Assembly (NCBI GenBank): GCA_045562535.1
Contig: JBJKVP010000003.1
Coordinates: 62,001-126,000 of the forward strand
Length of the DNA stretch: 64,000 nucleotides
Direction of reading: 5' to 3'
Source: UBA6926 sp045562535
GTDB lineage: Bacteria; Chloroflexota; Dehalococcoidia; UBA6926
Below are positions 59,791 to 64,000 of this stretch, piece by piece; the first letter of the stretch is position 1; each line of letters opens with the position of its first letter. Both the position numbers and the translations under genes were made by a program. The notes under the pieces are model-generated. The model worked only from the letters and a program-made list of their open reading frames with translations, had not been told where the DNA came from and searched no databases.

Positions 59791-62157
59791 TTAATTAGAG
59801 CCCCAAAACAGGCCTTTAAACAATCGATTATATTTCTGGTAGCCAAACCCTATAGATAGCATCGTTATTCCCAACACTACAAATGCCACGACTCTGTAGC
59901 CGCTTTCAAGTAAAAACACATCGAATATAAAAAGTTTTCCAATAGGTATTGCCAACAAACCAAGGCCAGCTATTCTAACTACTCGGTCCTTAGATAAGAA
60001 ACCGTATATCAGTAGTACTACAGCATGAAGAGCCCAAAGCAGGGTTAAACTCAAATGCATCGCACTCATTGTGTCCAAAGAGGATACGTATACTCTGCTT
60101 TCGAAAAAATTAATTAATTCTGTCGTTAGCGAGAAAATAACCAAAACGTTGAAAACAATCCATAATGCTTTCTGCATCAAATAGTCTGTATTCGTTGAAT
60201 ACCACCATTTCGTAGACATAATGACCAGTAAAAGTAAAACCGCTACTATAAATTTTATTGCGAAATATAAATTAAAAATTGCTACGAATTCATAGGGTAT
60301 TACAGTGAAACTAGAAGCGTCGAAAAGTAATAATTTAGCAACAGCAACTCCCCCAACCGCAATAAATATGTTCCTAAATATTAGTGATTTTAGCCTTGCC
60401 CCTATTACAAAAACTAGAGCCGCGTAAATTGCTAAGAAGATCGTTACTACTAGCTCTCCTGCGATATCTGGAGGCTGACCAAGAAACATCTGATCTCCGG
60501 ACAACGATATATTACGAAAATAAGTAAGGATCTCCCTCGAAAATGACCATATGGTCAACACTGTTGCTAATATCGTAAGCCACCACCGTGTAGGCCATAT
60601 ATCCCTCTTTTTTAACCAAATATCTTCCTCGAGTTGGAAATTTCTGTTTAAGTACAACGCATAAGAAGCTACGTAAGAAATAATAACTAACATTATTGAC
60701 GCAACAAAAAGATCATTTTGTAATGGGAGAAATTTTTGAGAAGCATTAATTATGTCCAATGAAGGGATTTCTAATAGCCTAAGGCCGGCAATCAAAATCA
60801 ATACAAGGCCTAGGGACCGCGCACGCCATTGTTTCAGTAATAGCCCGGACACTATCAATAAAAGCCCTTCCGCTCCCCAAGCAACAGACAACCATTCTCC
60901 ACCGAATTGCACTGCGATAGATACAGTGAAAAACAGCACAGCGATACCAGCTGAAAACAGAGGAATACGAGGTGAGACCATCAACGCTCTATAGGATATG
61001 TAGCTAATAATCAAGTAGATGCCACCCATTATCCAGCCGATATATTCTATGTAAATGTTGCCAAGATTTTGCCCATCCAAAAAAGCAAAACTTAACACAT
61101 AGTAGGCCAATGGGTTAATGATCATGAGAGACAGATCACTGTATTCTGGAGTTGCTTTTGAATACAAATGAAAGACCGTAGTCGCGCCAATAAAAATGAG
61201 GAAAATAATTGTAAACCCAGATTGCAAAGTGATTATCTCTGATAGTAGGAATTGGAGTTCACCATCATAAATAGAGGCCACGATCGAGAACATATAAAAA
61301 TAGGATCCAGCAAGGGCAAAAGACGTTAAAATACGCCAATTTCTAGTAAAAGCTAATAAAAGGACAGATAAGTTAATAATTGCTATATAAGGAATCAGCT
61401 TTTGAAATTCAGAAAAATCTAATAATGCTGGGTTTATAAAAGCTATCACGATACTTAAAATAGCGGTCAAACGTGAATTATGTCTTAGAGCTAGAAAAGC
61501 CCCCATAATAGAAACACCACTCAGTAAAACTAGCGCGCCTAAGTACGGTATTATCCCATACGATTCGAACGCTACGTAGAGAGTAATAAATAAAATCGCA
61601 AGGCCTCCGCCTACAACCGCTCTAGACCAAATTACATACCGATTTCTGACGTAGTCCCCTAACATTATCAATAAAGCTCCAACTCCAATGCCAATGCCCA
61701 CTCGTCCGAGGTCGTTAACCCAATTATTTTCAAAAGCAAGCAATAAGAAGAAAGCGATTCCTATAGCTAGCGCAGCTACACCAAGAATTGCGAACCAATT
61801 CCTGCCTATGATATTTTCCCAATCTCCTTGGTTATATTTCCCAAAATATCTAGAAAATATAGATCCTTTTTGAGTGTGAGAATCCGTTGCAGGTTGATCA
61901 AGTTTCTTTTCCAACGAACCAACAGCTTCAATCTCTTCAGAAGTGTGCATCGGAGTATATGAAGCAGAAGACTTATCATTAACATCAACTAACTGCTCTT
62001 CTAGATAATCGATTCTCTCAACCAAATCCCCCAAAATTCCGCGAATGTTGGCAATTTCTTCTTGAGCAGTATCTGAAGACCGCATTCTAGAACCACAATA
62101 TGTGCAAAACACATTGGTTTCCATATTTCGTTTACCGCAATTGGGGCATTCATTCAT
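59791..62157 (-). CDS. DUF2339 polytopic membrane protein with zinc ribbon
   Basis: A 788-residue protein. The first 25 residues are a zinc ribbon (CPNCGKRN...FCTYCGSRM, two CxxC pairs), followed by a coiled-coil-like stretch (about residues 30-60: IANIRGILGDLVERIDYLEEQL) and then more than 20 hydrophobic helices. GRNWFAILGVAALAIGIAFF and VGGGLAILFITLYVAF fit DUF2339. The family is not functionally characterised. The C-terminal part contains a conserved fold ARLKSLIFRNIFIAVGGVAVAK. It has no obvious operon partner, though a TauE-like gene lies 74 bases upstream on the same strand. Confidence 0.85.
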   Translation of the reverse strand: MNECPNCGKRNMETNVFCTYCGSRMRSSDTAQEEIANIRGILGDLVERIDYLEEQLVDVNDKSSASYTPMHTSEEIEAVGSLEKKLDQPATDSHTQKGSIFSRYFGKYNQGDWENIIGRNWFAILGVAALAIGIAFFLLLAFENNWVNDLGRVGIGIGVGALLIMLGDYVRNRYVIWSRAVVGGGLAILFITLYVAFESYGIIPYLGALVLLSGVSIMGAFLALRHNSRLTAILSIVIAFINPALLDFSEFQKLIPYIAIINLSVLLLAFTRNWRILTSFALAGSYFYMFSIVASIYDGELQFLLSEIITLQSGFTIIFLIFIGATTVFHLYSKATPEYSDLSLMIINPLAYYVLSFAFLDGQNLGNIYIEYIGWIMGGIYLIISYISYRALMVSPRIPLFSAGIAVLFFTVSIAVQFGGEWLSVAWGAEGLLLIVSGLLLKQWRARSLGLVLILIAGLRLLEIPSLDIINASQKFLPLQNDLFVASIMLVIISYVASYALYLNRNFQLEEDIWLKKRDIWPTRWWLTILATVLTIWSFSREILTYFRNISLSGDQMFLGQPPDIAGELVVTIFLAIYAALVFVIGARLKSLIFRNIFIAVGGVAVAKLLLFDASSFTVIPYEFVAIFNLYFAIKFIVAVLLLLVIMSTKWWYSTNTDYLMQKALWIVFNVLVIFSLTTELINFFESRVYVSSLDTMSAMHLSLTLLWALHAVVLLIYGFLSKDRVVRIAGLGLLAIPIGKLFIFDVFLLESGYRVVAFVVLGITMLSIGFGYQKYNRLFKGLFWGSN

Positions 62158-62231
62158 AATTCACCGATCTTCGAATGAGAATTAATGTTCCTTCTAGCCT
62201 TATTAATGCTTTAACAATTGTTTGCGATTCA

Positions 62232-62975
62232 TCATAGAACACCAGCACCATTTAGTATCGACAAAATACCAGCAAAAAAAACAACAATCAATGCGACTCT
62301 CCTATAAATAATCTCTGACAATAGATTATTATATTTGTTTCCTATAGCAACGCCTAAAACCAACGCCGGCACAAACCACAAAGCATATAATACGGTCTCT
62401 AAAGTCAATAACCCAGCAAAATAAAAACTTACATTTGCAGCCAGGCTTATAGGGAAAAAATATGCTGCAATATTAGCTCTGAATTCTTCTCTTGGTACCT
62501 CTTGGTTTGAAAAAAACAAGATCACGGGAGGGCCTCCTATTGCTATACTCCCACTTAAAATTCCGCTAACAACACCTACTACTGCTGAAGCTAGCCGTTC
62601 TCTAACTATTTTTAATCTAATTCCTGCCGACATCAAAATCGCTGATATTGTTACTGCAAATCCGATAAAAAGTCTTAAATGGTCGGGTGTCATGTAACTA
62701 ATCATCCAAGTTCCCAAAGGAATAGTGAGGACACCCGCGGTGGTTAAAACATAAATTCTTCTAATGTTTAAGTGTGCCTTGGCATTATTTAACACCAGTA
62801 AATTTGTGAAAGAAGTGTATATTACAACCATAGGAGCAATCATTTTAGGGGAGATAATAAAACCTAAAATCGGGACCGCTACTAAACCAAAGCCAAAGCC
62901 CGTCAAACCCTGAGTCAATCCAGCAAAAAAGAACACGATCGTCCCCATCAACAAAACTTCGGTTTCAATAATCAT
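62232..62975 (-). CDS. TauE/SafE-family permease
   Basis: A membrane protein with about seven to eight helices. FFFAGLTQGLTGFGFGLVAVP at the N-terminus and VVSGILSGSIAIGGPPVILFF in the second half are the paired glycine-rich motifs of the TauE/SafE family, which exports or imports sulfite, sulfoacetate or related anions. I start at ATG 62975 (247 residues, the usual length). The frame is open to TTG 63092 and would add an extra hydrophobic segment, which cannot be excluded. Neither start has a strong ribosome site. No sulfur-oxidation gene is adjacent, so the substrate is unknown. Confidence 0.83.
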   Translation of the reverse strand: MIIETEVLLMGTIVFFFAGLTQGLTGFGFGLVAVPILGFIISPKMIAPMVVIYTSFTNLLVLNNAKAHLNIRRIYVLTTAGVLTIPLGTWMISYMTPDHLRLFIGFAVTISAILMSAGIRLKIVRERLASAVVGVVSGILSGSIAIGGPPVILFFSNQEVPREEFRANIAAYFFPISLAANVSFYFAGLLTLETVLYALWFVPALVLGVAIGNKYNNLLSEIIYRRVALIVVFFAGILSILNGAGVL

Positions 62976-63155
62976 CGATCGATCATACCCTAAAACAACA
63001 GCGTTGCGCAGTACGTACAACCACAGTAGCAAGGTGTACACATTAACAAAATTAATTTTCCCCATCCAAGCAATAGATTGGACTTTTACCAATAATAGGT
63101 TTACATTGCTTTTTATAGCATGGAAAATATCTTTTTATAGAGGTAGGGGGATACG

Positions 63156-64000
63156 ATGAAATACAAGTTATTAGCTACAATAGGAAGCCTTATGGTTATT
63201 GTGGCAATCTTAGGACTAGGATGTACAACCAGTTCAGACGATTCAAGTTCAAGTAGGCTAGACACCGTACAAGAACGAGGAAACCTGATCGCGGCTGGTA
63301 GGACTGATCTTCCAGGATTTGGATTCTTGCGAGATGATGGTTCGAATGCAGGTTTTGATATAGATCTTGCTAGAGCCGTAGCAGCAGCGATTTTTGGAGA
63401 TGGCAGTAGCCTTGAAGTTGTTCCTATCAGTGCAGCAGAACGTGGCCCAACTATCCAAGGTGGCGAGGTTGATGTATTGACTCGTAACGTAACTTGGACA
63501 ACATCTAGAGATGCACAGTGGGGTAACTTTACTAACGTGATGTTCTATGATGGACAAGGATTCATGGTACGAGCAGATAGTGGATTTGATCACGCAACTG
63601 ACTTAAACGGGATCACCGTATGTGTCACTAGTGGTACCACAACTGAATCCAATTTAGCTGATTACTTTAGGCAAAATGGATTCTCCCTTGACACAGTTGT
63701 ATTCGAGGATTCAGCGTCGGTATATGGAGCTTATGAAGAAGGACGCTGCGACGCAGCTACTTCTGATAAATCCCAATTAGCCGCAATACGCTCTGGTTTA
63801 CAAAACCCGAATGACCATAAGATTCTCCCTGAGACAATATCAAAGGAGCCTCTAACACCAGCGGTTCCTCACGGAGATGATTCATGGTTCGATCTCGTAA
63901 AATTGGTAATGTACGTACTAGTCAACGCTGAAGAGCTTGGAGTAACCCAGGCCAATGTAGATGCGCAGAAATCTAGTGACAGCATTCCAGTTAGAAAATT
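63156..64000 (+). CDS. amino-acid-type ABC substrate-binding lipoprotein (partial, C-terminus outside window)
   Basis: An open frame to the right edge, 281 residues visible. The signal ends LGLGC, giving a lipid anchor, and is followed by a Ser-rich linker. The mature part is a family 3 binding protein: RLDTVQERGNLIAAG, GFDIDLARAVAAAIFGDG, DVLTRNVTWTTSRDA, DLNGITVCVTSGTTTESN and GAYEEGRCDAATSDKSQLAA. This is the AapJ/BztA (general L-amino acid) layout. The ATG has GGTAGGGGG about 8 bases upstream, a strong site. Its permease and ATPase genes probably lie to the right of the window. Confidence 0.92.
   Translation, partial: MKYKLLATIGSLMVIVAILGLGCTTSSDDSSSSRLDTVQERGNLIAAGRTDLPGFGFLRDDGSNAGFDIDLARAVAAAIFGDGSSLEVVPISAAERGPTIQGGEVDVLTRNVTWTTSRDAQWGNFTNVMFYDGQGFMVRADSGFDHATDLNGITVCVTSGTTTESNLADYFRQNGFSLDTVVFEDSASVYGAYEEGRCDAATSDKSQLAAIRSGLQNPNDHKILPETISKEPLTPAVPHGDDSWFDLVKLVMYVLVNAEELGVTQANVDAQKSSDSIPVRK

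Noticed and set aside
63258..63593. Minus-strand open reading frame of 111 codons
   Set aside because: Lies fully opposite a clear binding-protein gene; cysteine-rich low-order composition typical of a shadow frame.
1..64000. CRISPR arrays, insertion sequences, prophage or integrative elements
   Set aside because: No regularly spaced repeats, transposase, integrase or phage genes were seen, and the tRNA genes show no adjacent partial copies.

Overview
The window looks like a chromosome segment of an uncultured, free-living bacterium, probably a marine Chloroflexota of the SAR202/Dehalococcoidia type. This placement is an inference. It rests on the low-to-moderate GC, the frequent TTG and GTG starts, a B12-dependent ribonucleotide reductase, a DUF3090 plus SCO1664-type gene pair shared by Actinobacteria and Chloroflexota, and a large CO-dehydrogenase/xanthine-dehydrogenase-like molybdenum hydroxylase subunit, a family reported as expanded in SAR202. 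I see no rRNA, insertion sequence, prophage, integrase or CRISPR array. Coding density is very high and no gene-free stretch reaches 300 bases.

Region 1-14.2 kb: a Tat-exported DUF1800 protein (cut by the left edge) follows pyrB. Next come a thiol-type ArsR regulator with a CcdA-like membrane protein, a CrtC/AttH-like exported protein, a RimI-like acetyltransferase and a heterodimeric ABC exporter with one degenerate ATP site. Then comes an apparent six-gene operon: UbiD decarboxylase, UbiA prenyltransferase, UbiX flavin prenyltransferase and a complete NitT/TauT-type ABC importer. This is the most suggestive cluster in the window, because it hints at uptake of a quinone precursor or another aromatic acid.

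Region 14.2-31.4 kb: a TolB-like lipoprotein with two peptide-type permeases, a GNAT enzyme, tRNA-Glu, an alpha/beta hydrolase that seems to start at ATC, argC, nth, then tldD-tldE-HEAT-Nudix-GNAT on the plus strand. RNase D, a PcrA-type helicase and a lone molybdenum hydroxylase large subunit lie on the minus strand.

Region 31.5-47 kb: a truncated haemoglobin fused to ankyrin repeats, a thiamine-diphosphate enzyme, a quinone oxidoreductase, a crotonase and tRNA-Gly/tRNA-Phe. These are followed by a DRTGG P-loop protein with DUF3090 and a kinase-like protein, an inositol-phosphatase-like enzyme, a metallo-beta-lactamase-fold hydrolase, tRNA-Asn, proC-yggT, an MFS transporter, plsY, pepA and an HtrA-type lipoprotein protease.

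Region 47-64 kb: nrdJ with nrdR, smpB with ssrA (tmRNA whose tag contains an internal repeat), an MFS transporter with a di-haem oxidoreductase lipoprotein, an unrecognised exported protein with a strong terminator, an amidohydrolase, a nitronate-monooxygenase-like enzyme, pyrD, small and large membrane proteins (DUF378, DUF2339), a TauE-like permease, and an amino-acid-type binding protein cut by the right edge.

Expression signals are mixed. Many genes have good Shine-Dalgarno sites, often before TTG. At least four genes have no such site but carry a TATAAT-like hexamer 6-9 bases before the start codon, which suggests leaderless transcripts.
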